Origin: Paenibacillus alkalitolerans
GTDB taxonomy: Bacteria; Bacillota; Bacilli; Paenibacillales; YIM-B00363
Assembly (NCBI RefSeq): GCF_016482785.1
Contig: NZ_JAEMXM010000025.1
Location: 1-64,000, forward strand
Length of the DNA: 64,000 bases
Direction: 5' to 3'
The notes under the pieces were generated by a model. The model was not told where the DNA came from. It made no database searches and saw only the letters and a program-made list of their open reading frames with translations. Shown piece by piece: positions 41,157-49,576 of the stretch; position 1 is the stretch's first letter; every line of letters starts with the position of its first letter. Made by a program: the position numbers and the translations under genes.

Positions 41157-42791
41157 GTGGATAAGAGAAAATCAAACGGTCTATTCGTTTTCGAAAAATT
41201 GAACTCGGAGAGAATGGACAGGCGAAAATTTTTGCGTGCGACAAGTAAGTATGCGGCGCTTTCGCTCGGATTAACCATCGCCAGCTCGCTTCAGGGCAAA
41301 GTTGTCCTCGGGGCGGCAGAGGAAATAAGATCGTATCCGTTTACCCTTGGTGTCGCCTCCGGAGATCCGTTGCCGGACAGTGTGGTGTTATGGACCCGGT
41401 TGGCCCCCGAGCCGCTGAACGGAGGCGGAATGCCGTTTTACGACGTGCCGGTAAGATGGGAGATCGCAGCTGATGAAGGCTTTAGCAATGTCGTAAAGCA
41501 TGGGGTTGAGTTCGCCAGACAACAGTTAGGACATTCGGTGCATGTTGAGGTGGACGGCTTGGAGCCGAACTCCGTCTATTACTACCGGTTTAAGGTCGGA
41601 GCGGATATCAGTCCGGTAGGGCGTACAAAGACGTTGCCGGCTTTCGGAAGCCAAGTGGACAAGATGTCATTTGCTTTTGCTTCTTGCCAGAATTGGCAGC
41701 AGGGGTATTATACCGCTTATAAACACATGGCCCAGGAAGAGCTTGATATCGTGTTTCATCTTGGAGATTACATCTATGAAGGCGGCATCAACCCGAGAGT
41801 TCGAGCGCATAACAGCGATGAAATCATCACGTTGGAAGATTACCGCAACCGCTATGCTCTCTACAAAAGCGACGAAAATTTGCGTGCGGCGCATGAAGCT
41901 TTTCCTTGGGTGGTCACAACGGACGATCATGAGGTGGAGAACAACTTCGCCGGCTTAATTCCGGAAAAGGACCAGCCGATCGAGCCGTTTATACAGCGCC
42001 GCGCTGCCGCCTACCAAGCCTATTATGAGCATATGCCCCTAAGGAGCTCCTCATTGCCTCAAGGAGCCTACATACAATTGTACAGACGGCTTTCTTTTGG
42101 CAATTTGCTGGATTTTCATGTTCTTGATACCCGCCAGTACCGGGATGACCAAGCAAACGGAGACGGCCGCAAGCCTCCAAGTCCGGAATCCATGGATCCG
42201 AACAGAACGCTTATGGGGGCGGAGCAGGAGCGGTGGCTGCTGGAAGGACTGGGTAATTCCAAGTCGCATTGGAATGTGATGGCTCAACAGGTATTCTTTG
42301 CGAAGCGGGATTTTAAGGGCGGAACCGGAGAGGAAGTAAGCATGGATGCATGGGACGGCTACCCGGCCAACCGTGACCGCATTCTAAACTTCATTAAGGA
42401 GAAAGGGATTTCCAATTTTGTCGTTCTGACCGGCGACGTCCATAACAGCTGGGCGAATGAAATCAAAGCCGATTTCGCCGATCCGTCCTCTTCAAGCATC
42501 GGCGTTGAGTTTGTCGGAACCTCCATCTCTTCAGGAGGTGACGGATCGGAAGCCAACGCTGTAAGTGAGACGGTTATGGCGGAAAATCCGCATATCAAGT
42601 TCCATAACAACTTTCGCGGGTACGTGCGCTGCACGGTAACTCCCGAAATTTGGCTGGCCGATTACCGGACAGTTCCTTATGTGAGCCGTCCTGGCGCACC
42701 GATTGCAACGCGGGCATCTTTCATTGTTGAGAGCGGCAAACAACAGTTGAACAAAATTTATGACGCTCCTTTGACGATAGCAGCGAAATAA
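41157..42791 (+). CDS. phoD: Alkaline phosphatase D family protein, Tat-exported
   Basis: A 544-residue phosphodiesterase/phosphatase starting with GTG at 41157. The twin-arginine motif MDRRKFLRATSKY at about 20-32 precedes a hydrophobic stretch, so the folded enzyme leaves through the Tat system. The PhoD_N domain (YPFTLGVASGDPLPDSVVLW) and catalytic domain motifs FASCQNW, HLGDYIYEGG and TTDDHEVENNFAG are present; these hold the iron and calcium ligands. It would release phosphate from teichoic acids or other diesters outside the cell. The upstream repeats suggest PhoP control. Confidence 0.92.
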   Translation: MDKRKSNGLFVFEKLNSERMDRRKFLRATSKYAALSLGLTIASSLQGKVVLGAAEEIRSYPFTLGVASGDPLPDSVVLWTRLAPEPLNGGGMPFYDVPVRWEIAADEGFSNVVKHGVEFARQQLGHSVHVEVDGLEPNSVYYYRFKVGADISPVGRTKTLPAFGSQVDKMSFAFASCQNWQQGYYTAYKHMAQEELDIVFHLGDYIYEGGINPRVRAHNSDEIITLEDYRNRYALYKSDENLRAAHEAFPWVVTTDDHEVENNFAGLIPEKDQPIEPFIQRRAAAYQAYYEHMPLRSSSLPQGAYIQLYRRLSFGNLLDFHVLDTRQYRDDQANGDGRKPPSPESMDPNRTLMGAEQERWLLEGLGNSKSHWNVMAQQVFFAKRDFKGGTGEEVSMDAWDGYPANRDRILNFIKEKGISNFVVLTGDVHNSWANEIKADFADPSSSSIGVEFVGTSISSGGDGSEANAVSETVMAENPHIKFHNNFRGYVRCTVTPEIWLADYRTVPYVSRPGAPIATRASFIVESGKQQLNKIYDAPLTIAAK

Positions 42792-42841
42792 TGGGAATTC
42801 GCGGCATCAAATAAATTATTGTAGAGAAGCGATTATTATTT

Positions 42842-42871
42842 AAGTCCATCCTTTGCGGGATGGACTTTTAT
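42842..42871. terminator. Bidirectional terminator between PhoD and methyltransferase genes
   Basis: AAGTCCATCC pairs with GGATGGACTT across TTTGCG, with T-rich sequence on the right. On the minus strand it overlaps the methyltransferase stop at 42868-42870. Confidence 0.8.
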
Positions 42872-43572
42872 TTATTCTTCCTGAATAACGCAGTCCATAG
42901 AAATGACTCGCCAAATAATGAGTCCGGTTGTTCGATTTTTCGCATGCGTCTGAATTGGATTACCTCGAAGTCCCTAAATATCGCTTTTATTTTTTCCTCC
43001 GTATAACCTAATCCGCCTTTCAGGCTTCGCTGCCGGTATACTTCCCAATCGGTCATGTCCGCACCCATGCCTCCTAATGCGAAGCATACTAAGCCGAAGT
43101 GTCCGCCCGGTTTCAGTCCTCTGTTCAACATGTCAAGATAAGTGATTCTCCGGTGAGGGAGAATATGATGGAAGCATCCGCAATCGTAAATAAAATCGTA
43201 GGATTCCGGTTCAATAGTAAGGTCAAAAATATTTTTGCAAAGAAAATTAACCTGCTTATTGTTAGCCTTCGCACGTTCCATTCCCCAATTGACAGCCTCT
43301 TGTGAAATATCTACGGCATCCACGGTACACCCTTGTTCCGTCATATAGAAAGCATTTCGGCCGGCGCCGCAGCCTAATTCCAGAACCCTTCCCGCTTTAA
43401 TATGTTGATCCTGGAAGTATTGAACTAAGTTTTCGTCCGGAGCATTCACGAAAAAGGGGATGCCTTTACCTCTGTCGGAATAAAACGTGTCCCACCACTG
43501 CCCTTCTTCTCTAAAGAGAGAGTCCAGCATATCTAACAAATCTTGCACATTATGAATTGCCTCTACGGTCAT
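42868..43572 (-). CDS. SAM-dependent class I methyltransferase
   Basis: A 234-residue enzyme. I choose the ATG at 43572 (MTVEAIHNVQDLL) behind AGGAGA; the open frame extends 15 codons further without a site. Motif I is VLELGCGAGRNAFYM, motif II/III is DAVDISQEAVNWG, and post-I includes YDFIYDCGCFHHILPH. This pattern resembles tellurite-resistance or thiopurine-type small-molecule methyltransferases (TehB-like). The substrate cannot be assigned. It is divergent from the arylamine acetyltransferase gene across about 190 bases. Confidence 0.85.
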   Translation of the reverse strand: MTVEAIHNVQDLLDMLDSLFREEGQWWDTFYSDRGKGIPFFVNAPDENLVQYFQDQHIKAGRVLELGCGAGRNAFYMTEQGCTVDAVDISQEAVNWGMERAKANNKQVNFLCKNIFDLTIEPESYDFIYDCGCFHHILPHRRITYLDMLNRGLKPGGHFGLVCFALGGMGADMTDWEVYRQRSLKGGLGYTEEKIKAIFRDFEVIQFRRMRKIEQPDSLFGESFLWTALFRKNK

Positions 43573-43685
43573 AGAGTTGTTGTCTCCTTTTGTAATCGTA
43601 ATAGCGAAGCATTTCATCTAAATACGTAATTACGTAATTATTATATAACATAAAATATTGCGTGTAAATAATCGGCAAAATATTG

Positions 43686-43715
43686 TTGACACGTTACCTA
43701 AAGGTAACCTATTAT
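43686..43715 (+). promoter_or_regulatory. Promoter with palindromic operator in the spacer (acetyltransferase gene)
   Basis: TTGACA (43686-43691) and TATTAT (43710-43715) are 18 bases apart. Within the spacer sits the inverted repeat GTTACCTAAAGGTAAC (43693-43708), with perfect 7-base arms. A dimeric repressor bound here would exclude RNA polymerase. The regulator is not identifiable from this window. Confidence 0.7.
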
Positions 43716-43764
43716 AGGTGGCAGAGGAAAGCATCAATTCCAATTCAAGGGAGAGGTATGCGCA

Positions 43765-44622
43765 ATGTTAACGAACGAGGAAATAAAAGCTTATTTACAT
43801 AGAATCGGTGTTCCAGATGTTCAGCCTCCTACCAAAGCTTATTTATTTGAGCTTCATAAAGCTCATGTGGAGAACGTTCCCTGGGAAACGGTTGATATTT
43901 TTGCGGGAAGGCCGGCTTCCATCGATATTGATCAATCCGTGCAGCTTATTATCAGCGGCAGAAGCGGTTATTGCTTTCATCTGAACGGAGCGTTCAGCGC
44001 TCTTCTCCGTTCCTTGGGGTATAACGTTAGTTGGCACAGGGCCGGCGTCCAGCCGTTGGGAGAAGAGCCGCGGATCAATTCTTTTCATCTCGGATTAACG
44101 GTAAGCTTGCCTGAAGAACAGGAAGAGAGATGGATCATTGATGTCGGCCTTGGCGATATGCCTTATGAACCGGTGCCGCTTCAATCGGGACATTATGAGC
44201 AGGGTCCGTTAAATTACAAGGTTACGGAATCCGGCGTCGCTAAGAACGGATGGCGCTTGGTGCACGACCCTCTCGCTTCGTTCACCGGAGTGGATTACGC
44301 TCCTGAGGCCGTATACGAATTGGATGAGTTTAAGCCGAAGCATGATCATTACAGCCTTTCGCCGGAGTCGCCATGGATTAATTTGTTTCTTGTCCGGCAT
44401 AGGCACGCTTCCGGAAGTAATGAACTTAGAGGCTGCATTTGGAGCAAACGGGACGGCAGCGGCATCGAAAAGATAGAGATTCGGACGAAATCGCAATGGC
44501 TTGAAGTTTTGGGTGATGTTTTCGGCGAGCGTCTGGTCAACTACAGCAACCAAGAACGGGACGATATATGGAAGAAGATTGTGGCAAAGCACGAGGAATG
44601 GAAGCGATTGAAGGGGCTATGA
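43765..44622 (+). CDS. Arylamine N-acetyltransferase
   Basis: A 285-residue enzyme that moves acetyl groups from acetyl-CoA to arylamines or hydrazines. The catalytic triad is visible: Cys in GRSGYCFHLNGAF (about residue 73), His in INSFHLGLTV and Asp in IIDVGLGD. The start motif HVENVPWETVDIFAGRP is also typical. The ATG at 43765 follows GGGAGAGG. The gene has its own operator-bearing promoter, so it is probably induced by a substrate or toxic amine. Confidence 0.92.
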   Translation: MLTNEEIKAYLHRIGVPDVQPPTKAYLFELHKAHVENVPWETVDIFAGRPASIDIDQSVQLIISGRSGYCFHLNGAFSALLRSLGYNVSWHRAGVQPLGEEPRINSFHLGLTVSLPEEQEERWIIDVGLGDMPYEPVPLQSGHYEQGPLNYKVTESGVAKNGWRLVHDPLASFTGVDYAPEAVYELDEFKPKHDHYSLSPESPWINLFLVRHRHASGSNELRGCIWSKRDGSGIEKIEIRTKSQWLEVLGDVFGERLVNYSNQERDDIWKKIVAKHEEWKRLKGL

Positions 44623-45329
44623 GCAGGGGATGGAAAAGGTTCTCGAAGGCGGACTGTCGATTATTTTTCAATGCAAGAGCAACACAGGCGATGCAGCATT
44701 TCGGAACCGCGCCAGTCGAACATGAATACCGTGATAACGATTTTGCGCATCATGATTGGGATTTCGGGCACGTGTTCAAATTTCCGTTCAGTTTTTATAA
44801 CCATTTAAACAGACTTTCGGTACGAAACGACGCAGCCGTTTATGTACATTCCATTGCCAAAGTGATATGTCGAAGGAGTCGTGCGGTAGTCGGATAACTT
44901 TTATGGAAATAGGTTGTATTCAAATGGTCGTCGGATTGCCATAATTGTAGCGAATTCCGACGATCGGGATCTATTATGGCAATACTCTGTTCATAAACGG
45001 TTGTTTAGACGACAGATTACGTACAGACTATTGCCATAGTCGCAGAAGTACGAAAAAACTCACCCGATGGAATGCGAAACAACGACCATTTGTGTACATT
45101 CCGTTGCCATAATGATCATTCGCTGGACAAATGTATCACACGTTTGAAAAATAAGTTTCGTGAAGATCACCTATATTCGGACAATTAATGTCCGGATACG
45201 TTTGATACGAATGCCGGATTCAGGCGCTGAAATAATCCCGAATCCCCTAGATTTAACAAACTAGCGGTGAATTTTACCGTTTTCGCTGGGCTCACCGGAA
45301 GCAATCTGACTATAACGAACAAGAAAAAT
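44623..45329. other. Intergenic region with recurring TTGCCATAA motifs, no supported gene
   Basis: About 700 bases with no convincing gene. TTGCCA(T/A)A(A/G) or its complement TTATGGCAA occurs at about 44859, 44935, 44974, 45031 and 45100. A longer pair, TTTATGTACATTCCATTGCC near 44840 and TTTGTGTACATTCCGTTGCC near 45085, is repeated with about 80 percent identity. A related cluster lies at 58138-58204. A 109-codon open frame at 44568-44897 overlaps the acetyltransferase gene and lacks coding character. Confidence 0.5.
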
Positions 45330-45634
45330 TTACTTTCGCAAAAATTCGTTTAATTTATCTATGCACTTTTCGAATATACGAATCTCCTGTTCGTCCAATT
45401 GGGAGCGAAGCTGATCATAGAATCGGAGATGCGCTTCTTCGTGGGCTGCGTTAGCGTCCTTTCCAATTTCGGTGAGTGAAATCAATGTCGCTCTCGAATC
45501 ATGCGGGTGCGGCGAACGAATCACGAGTTCTTTCGCTTCCAGACGCGCGATGAGCTGCGTCACCGCGCCTTTCGTAATTCCCAGGCGCGCCGCCAGCTCG
45601 TTTTGTTGGTCGATGTAACTTTTTCCTTATCCAT
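45330..45634 (-). pseudogene. MarR family regulator with N-terminal deletion
   Basis: A good promoter (TTGACA, 17 bases, TATATT near 45647-45675 on the minus strand) and an ATG at 45634 begin MDKEKVTST. The frame then shifts directly into QNELAARLGITKGAVTQLIA, RLEAKELVIRSPHPHDSRAT and the C-terminal dimer helix ending NEFLRK. About 45 codons, the first helices of a normal MarR protein, are missing and the frame is broken at the join. The DNA-recognition helix and the wing (HPHDSR) survive. Confidence 0.8.
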
Positions 45635-45676
45635 GCCTTTAATATATTTTCTAAACTACCCCTTGTCAAAAAGCCC

Positions 45677-46153
45677 TCAGACTTCTCTCTTCGCGCGGCC
45701 GCCTGTGGCACGGGCAATCGTCATGCGGATTAGCGGTGATCCGATTATCGTCGGAATGAACCATAGAAACAGCGGCGGAATGCCGGTTACCGAAGAGACG
45801 GCCTCGCCGTTTACTACGAGCACCGCGGTAATAATGCCTATATAGGAACCGAGCATGCCGCTTATGTGCGGCCGAAGCCAGTTCCTCCATCGCATCTTCC
45901 GCGCAAGGTAGCCATAGAGGGCTAACCCGTACGAGAACAAGGCAATGTAGAAAAGAAAGGCGATCTCCGACCACTTCATGACGGACATCACTACGGATGT
46001 GAGGAATACGACCACATAACTCAGATGGTATACTTCACCGGCCAATGTGTGCGCACCTTTTCGCTTTCTTGCCGAGGCCGCCAACGCTCCGGTAATCAGA
46101 CAAACCGTCCCGGCCGCAATATGAACGATGAGCAACAACGAAAATAACTGCAT
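45677..46153 (-). CDS. DUF2306-type membrane protein
   Basis: A 158-residue membrane protein with four to five helices, from the ATG at 46153 behind AAGGAG. The early HIAAGTVCLITGALAASARK and later WLRPHISGMLGSYIGIITAV motifs resemble the DUF2306 family, whose function is not established. It lies 71 bases downstream of a TetR regulator in the same direction. Both have the same inverted-repeat motif upstream, so the regulator likely controls it. Confidence 0.75.
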   Translation of the reverse strand: MQLFSLLLIVHIAAGTVCLITGALAASARKRKGAHTLAGEVYHLSYVVVFLTSVVMSVMKWSEIAFLFYIALFSYGLALYGYLARKMRWRNWLRPHISGMLGSYIGIITAVLVVNGEAVSSVTGIPPLFLWFIPTIIGSPLIRMTIARATGGRAKREV

Positions 46154-46189
46154 TTTTGACCAACTCCTTAACAAATAATCGAATTTTAC

Positions 46190-46208
46190 TGAACGGTGTT
46201 AACTAAAA
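46190..46208. promoter_or_regulatory. Candidate TetR operator upstream of the DUF2306 gene
   Basis: AACGGTGTTAACTAAAA (46192-46208) matches AACAGTGTTAATTTAAA at 46891-46907 at 14 of 17 positions, in the same orientation. Each lies just upstream of a leftward gene, and each has inverted arms around the NGT centre. Confidence 0.55.
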
Positions 46209-46224
46209 GTCGAGATAATAGGGC

Positions 46225-46872
46225 CTATTTGTGAAAGGCCCTGTAAATCATTTGCTTCGCTTGATTTGTCAGCTTCTCCGTACGTTCGTTATCAAACATG
46301 GGCATCTGGATCGAAAGCGCGACAATTCCGTGCATCATGGCCCAAAGGATGTCGCTGTATACTTTCGGATCGCCTTCTTGCATAACGCCCCGGTCAATAG
46401 CGTCCCGCACGGCATCGATCAGAATCTCGAAGGTTTGAACGCGAGGCGCGTCCTCTCCGATGCGGGATTGGGTCAAATAATCGCTTCTCCACATGAACAT
46501 CAATTGATAATAGGCGGGATTGTTTATTCCGAAGAGAACATACGCTTCTGCCAACCGTCCGAGTCTTTCCCAAGGATGGTCCCCGCTCTCCGCGGCTACC
46601 TCAAGCTGCCGTTGAAACCGGGCGAACCCGTCGTCAACGACTGTAAACAGCAGATCGTCTTTGTCGCGGAAATACAAATACAGCGTTGCCGCGGAATAAC
46701 CGATCCGTTCAGCGAGCTTCCTCATGGAAAAGTGATTGTATCCCGATTCCAGGAACATTTCGCTCGCCGTTCGGAGGATATGGCTTCGAAGCTCTTCTTT
46801 TTGCTCTTTGCGGCGGCTCCGCCGGGTGACATTGCGGCGGGCCTCTGCGTCTGATGTGTCTTTCTCGGGCAC
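46225..46872 (-). CDS. TetR family transcriptional regulator
   Basis: A 215-residue repressor starting with GTG at 46872, five bases after GGAGG. The helix-turn-helix is at about residues 30-75 (ILRTASEMFLESGYNHFSMR and GYSAATLYLYFRDKDDLL). The C-terminal ligand domain shows the TetR_C pattern with WRSDYLTQSRI. It is followed by the DUF2306 gene. Motifs at 46891 and 46192 suggest control of itself and that gene. Confidence 0.88.
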   Translation of the reverse strand: MPEKDTSDAEARRNVTRRSRRKEQKEELRSHILRTASEMFLESGYNHFSMRKLAERIGYSAATLYLYFRDKDDLLFTVVDDGFARFQRQLEVAAESGDHPWERLGRLAEAYVLFGINNPAYYQLMFMWRSDYLTQSRIGEDAPRVQTFEILIDAVRDAIDRGVMQEGDPKVYSDILWAMMHGIVALSIQMPMFDNERTEKLTNQAKQMIYRAFHK

Positions 46873-46890
46873 GAAAACCTCCAATAAATA

Positions 46891-46907
46891 AACAGTGTTA
46901 ATTTAAA
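46891..46907. promoter_or_regulatory. Candidate TetR operator upstream of the TetR gene
   Basis: AACAGTGTTAATTTAAA, partner of the site at 46192. Here AAATAAAC and GTTAATTT form an imperfect inverted repeat of 7 in 8 positions around AGT. Confidence 0.55.
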
Positions 46908-46916
46908 TATATTTTA

Positions 46917-46981
46917 TACCGGCGTGACCTTGCCATGCAACTCCTGATTTCCGGTATGACAAACGTTTTTTGTTTGAGGTT
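46917..46981 (+). other. Possible structured leader before the ECF transporter operon
   Basis: ATACCGG and CCGGTAT can pair around 27 bases, and CAAAC and GTTTG pair around a T-run. This lies 50-110 bases upstream of the first ECF gene. I do not recognise a known riboswitch class. It could be an attenuator for the operon, which would explain how an ECF transporter is sensed, but the evidence is only the pairing. Confidence 0.3.
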
Positions 46982-47030
46982 CTTTTGCCGTCCCCTCAGG
47001 CATATATAGCGGTGAGAAAGGGGAGGAAAG

Positions 47031-47882
47031 ATGGAAAAGGGCGCCGATAAGCCGATTATTTCGATGAGAAACGTATTTTTCAGGTATGACAATCAAGAGA
47101 AGTGGGCGCTGAAGGGAATTGACCTTGACATTTACCAAGGGGAATGGGTCGCGGTGGCGGGCGGCAACGGCTCCGGTAAATCCACCCTGGCACGGTTAAT
47201 GAACGCTCTGCTCTTTCCTGTCGAGGGGGAAGTGACCGTGTTCGGCAAGAATCCCTTTAACAAAAAAGATGTATGGGACATACGCCGCCAAGCAGGAATG
47301 GTGTTCCAAAATCCCGACGAGCAATCGGTCGGGCAGACGGCAGCGGATGACATCGCCTTCGGGCTCGAGAATCTTGGGGTTCCGGAGCCTGAAATAAGAG
47401 AACGGTCCGAAGCGGTTATGAAGCAGCTCGGACTGGCGGATTACAAAAACACCGATCCTTCCCGTTTATCCCCGGGGCGCAGACAGCTGCTCGCGATTGC
47501 CGGGGTGTTGGCGATGGAGCCGAAAGCGGTCATCTTCGACGAAGCGTGTTCCATGCTCGATCCGTTGGCGGCGCAGAACGTGTATCGCGCAATGTGTAAA
47601 CTGCACCGGCAGGGGATGGCGATCATCCATATTACGCATGAGCCCGAGGAAATATATTGGGCCCAACGGATTGTCATTCTCCGCGAAGGAACTGTTTTCG
47701 CGAACGGAACGGTGCGGGAGGCGCTGGAAAATTCATATTGGTTGTACGAAGCCGGGTTGCTGCCTCCTTTTGCCGTACGAATCAGAGACGGGCTGTTCCG
47801 CGAAGGCATCCGCCTTTCTCCGGATATGACAACGGAAGATCGGCTTCGGGAGGAACTATGGACATTGCTTTCGAGCAAGTAA
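47031..47882 (+). CDS. ecfA1: ECF transporter ATPase A1
   Basis: A 283-residue ATP-binding subunit of an energy-coupling factor vitamin or metal transporter, behind GGGGAGG. It shows Walker A GGNGSGKSTLAR, the Q-loop FQNPDEQ, the signature helix LSPGRRQLLAIAG, Walker B AVIFDEACSMLDP and the switch His in ITHEPEE. The signature is LSPGRRQ instead of the usual LSGGQ, which is tolerated in some EcfA subunits but worth noting. It overlaps the next gene by 25 bases, so the two ATPases are made together. Confidence 0.9.
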   Translation: MEKGADKPIISMRNVFFRYDNQEKWALKGIDLDIYQGEWVAVAGGNGSGKSTLARLMNALLFPVEGEVTVFGKNPFNKKDVWDIRRQAGMVFQNPDEQSVGQTAADDIAFGLENLGVPEPEIRERSEAVMKQLGLADYKNTDPSRLSPGRRQLLAIAGVLAMEPKAVIFDEACSMLDPLAAQNVYRAMCKLHRQGMAIIHITHEPEEIYWAQRIVILREGTVFANGTVREALENSYWLYEAGLLPPFAVRIRDGLFREGIRLSPDMTTEDRLREELWTLLSSK

Positions 47883-48724
47883 GCTTTCGGCACGCGAGAG
47901 GGACGCCTTTCGAATCGGCGGCTCTGAACGGAATCTCTCTGCACATTCCATCCGGGCAATTTGTCGCTGTCATGGGGCGCACAGGTTCGGGAAAAAGCAC
48001 ATTAGCGCAGATGATCAACGGGCTCATTTTGCCGCAAGAGGGAGAGGTGCGGGTAGGCGCTTACCGGATGGCCGGACATTATCGTACGAATTTGCGGGAG
48101 CTTCGGGAGCATGTAGGGTACGTGTTTCAGTATCCCGAACACCAGCTGACCGAGGAGACGGTTTTACACGATATCGGCTATTCGCTGCGGAAGCGGGGGA
48201 TGGCTGAGCATGTCATCCGCACGCGCGTGATGGAAACGATGGAGCAAGTCGGATTGTCCTCCGACCGGCTGACGGATTGTTCCCCTTATCGCCTGAGCAG
48301 AGGGCAAATGCGCAGAGTCGCTCTAGCCGGAGCTTTGATCGGACAACCGAGCATCCTCGTAATGGATGAGCTTACTTCGGGTTTGGATCCGGCCGGCCGT
48401 TCCGGGCTTCTTGCACTGGTCCGGTCGCTTCATGAGAAGAAAAAACTGACGATTGTTTACGTCACACATCGGTTGGAAGAGGCGCTGGAGCATGCGGACC
48501 GGATCGTGGCGATGCACGGGGGAAAGGTGCACGCGGATCTTAGCCCGGCAGAAGCGCCCCACCGGTTGCGGGAATTGAGGGAAGCGGGACTGCAGGACAC
48601 ACCGTTGTTAAAGCTCATTGATCGGCTCGAACCGGTCCTCCCCGAGCGTGGTAATGTCGAATGCATCGTTAAAGAACGGCAGCTCATTACCTATTTGGCG
48701 CAAATGTTGAAGGGAGTCGAATAA
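47858..48724 (+). CDS. ecfA2: ECF transporter ATPase A2
   Basis: A 288-residue second ATPase from the ATG at 47858 (MDIAFEQVSF) behind GGGAGGA; longer open sequence upstream is a shadow of ecfA1. It has Walker A GRTGSGKSTLAQ, the Q-loop FQYPEHQLTEETV, signature LSRGQMRRVALAG, Walker B ILVMDELTSGLDP and VTHRLEEA. The ELTSGLDP stretch is the usual EcfA2 form. It pairs with EcfA1 and binds the T subunit encoded directly after it. Confidence 0.92.
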   Translation: MDIAFEQVSFRHARGTPFESAALNGISLHIPSGQFVAVMGRTGSGKSTLAQMINGLILPQEGEVRVGAYRMAGHYRTNLRELREHVGYVFQYPEHQLTEETVLHDIGYSLRKRGMAEHVIRTRVMETMEQVGLSSDRLTDCSPYRLSRGQMRRVALAGALIGQPSILVMDELTSGLDPAGRSGLLALVRSLHEKKKLTIVYVTHRLEEALEHADRIVAMHGGKVHADLSPAEAPHRLRELREAGLQDTPLLKLIDRLEPVLPERGNVECIVKERQLITYLAQMLKGVE

Positions 48725-49513
48725 GTGGCTCGATTCGGCGAATTTCCGGTCGGACTGTATGTTCCGGGGAAAACTTTTCTTCACCTGCTTGACCCGCGTA
48801 CTAAGCTGTTCATCCTGCCCCTGTATGTCGCAGGCTTGTTTGCGGCGGATACGGCTCTGAACCTTGGTCTGCACGCGGCGGCCGCATTTTCGGCGATTTG
48901 GGTTTCCCGCACTTCTATTTTGTATGTATTACGTATGGTGAAAAGCGTCCTGTTCCTCGTACTTATCATCTGTCTGGTGCAGCTGCAGGCGAACGACGGC
49001 CGGCTGTTGTGGTCTTGGGGATGGGTGGACATTTATGACGCGGGATTGCGGGAAGCATTTTTCATGTCGGTCCGGTTCGTATTGCTCATCATTGCGGTAT
49101 CTTTATTCAGTTTAACCACCTCGCCCGCGCAATTGGCCGGAGGACTTGAGTCGCTTCTTCAGCCGCTGCGCCGTTTGGGATTTTCCCCTTACGATTTCGC
49201 ATTTACGTTTGTCATCGCACTTCGTTCTATTCCAATCCTGCTTGAAGAAATCGATAAGCTGATCATGTCGCGAGCATCCAGAGGGGCGGATTTCCACAGC
49301 CGAAATATCATCCGCCTGGCGGCCGAATGGTCCGGTCTTATAGTCCCTCTGCTTGCCCGGCTGATCCGGCGGGCAGAATATCTTTCCACCGCTATGGAAG
49401 CCCGCTGCTTCCGGGGAGGGGAAGGGAGAACACGTCGCAATGCGTTGAAGCCGGGGTGGCGGGACGGGCTCGCAGTATGTTTTATTGCATTGCTTCTGGT
49501 CCTTACATATTAG
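48725..49513 (+). CDS. ecfT: ECF transporter transmembrane protein T
   Basis: A 262-residue membrane protein starting with GTG at 48725, immediately after the ecfA2 stop. It has about five membrane helices and the two short coupling motifs SRASRG (SRASRGADFHSRNI) and EARCFRG that dock the ATPases. KTFLHLLDPRTKLFIL at the start is also typical of EcfT. The S component that fixes the substrate is probably the gene at 51381. Confidence 0.9.
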   Translation: MARFGEFPVGLYVPGKTFLHLLDPRTKLFILPLYVAGLFAADTALNLGLHAAAAFSAIWVSRTSILYVLRMVKSVLFLVLIICLVQLQANDGRLLWSWGWVDIYDAGLREAFFMSVRFVLLIIAVSLFSLTTSPAQLAGGLESLLQPLRRLGFSPYDFAFTFVIALRSIPILLEEIDKLIMSRASRGADFHSRNIIRLAAEWSGLIVPLLARLIRRAEYLSTAMEARCFRGGEGRTRRNALKPGWRDGLAVCFIALLLVLTY

Positions 49514-49576
49514 GCAATAGGCCGGAATATACATTATATGGTGTTCGCGAAAGAAGTTAGAGAAGGAGGCACGGCG

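Noticed and set aside
44568-44897. 109-codon frame after the acetyltransferase gene
   Set aside because: It starts inside the acetyltransferase gene without a site, and its sequence has no recognisable family.
46917-46981. Known vitamin riboswitch upstream of the ECF operon
   Set aside because: No conserved box of a class I know (thiamine, cobalamin, folate) is visible; only pairing was seen, so it is listed as a weak leader structure.
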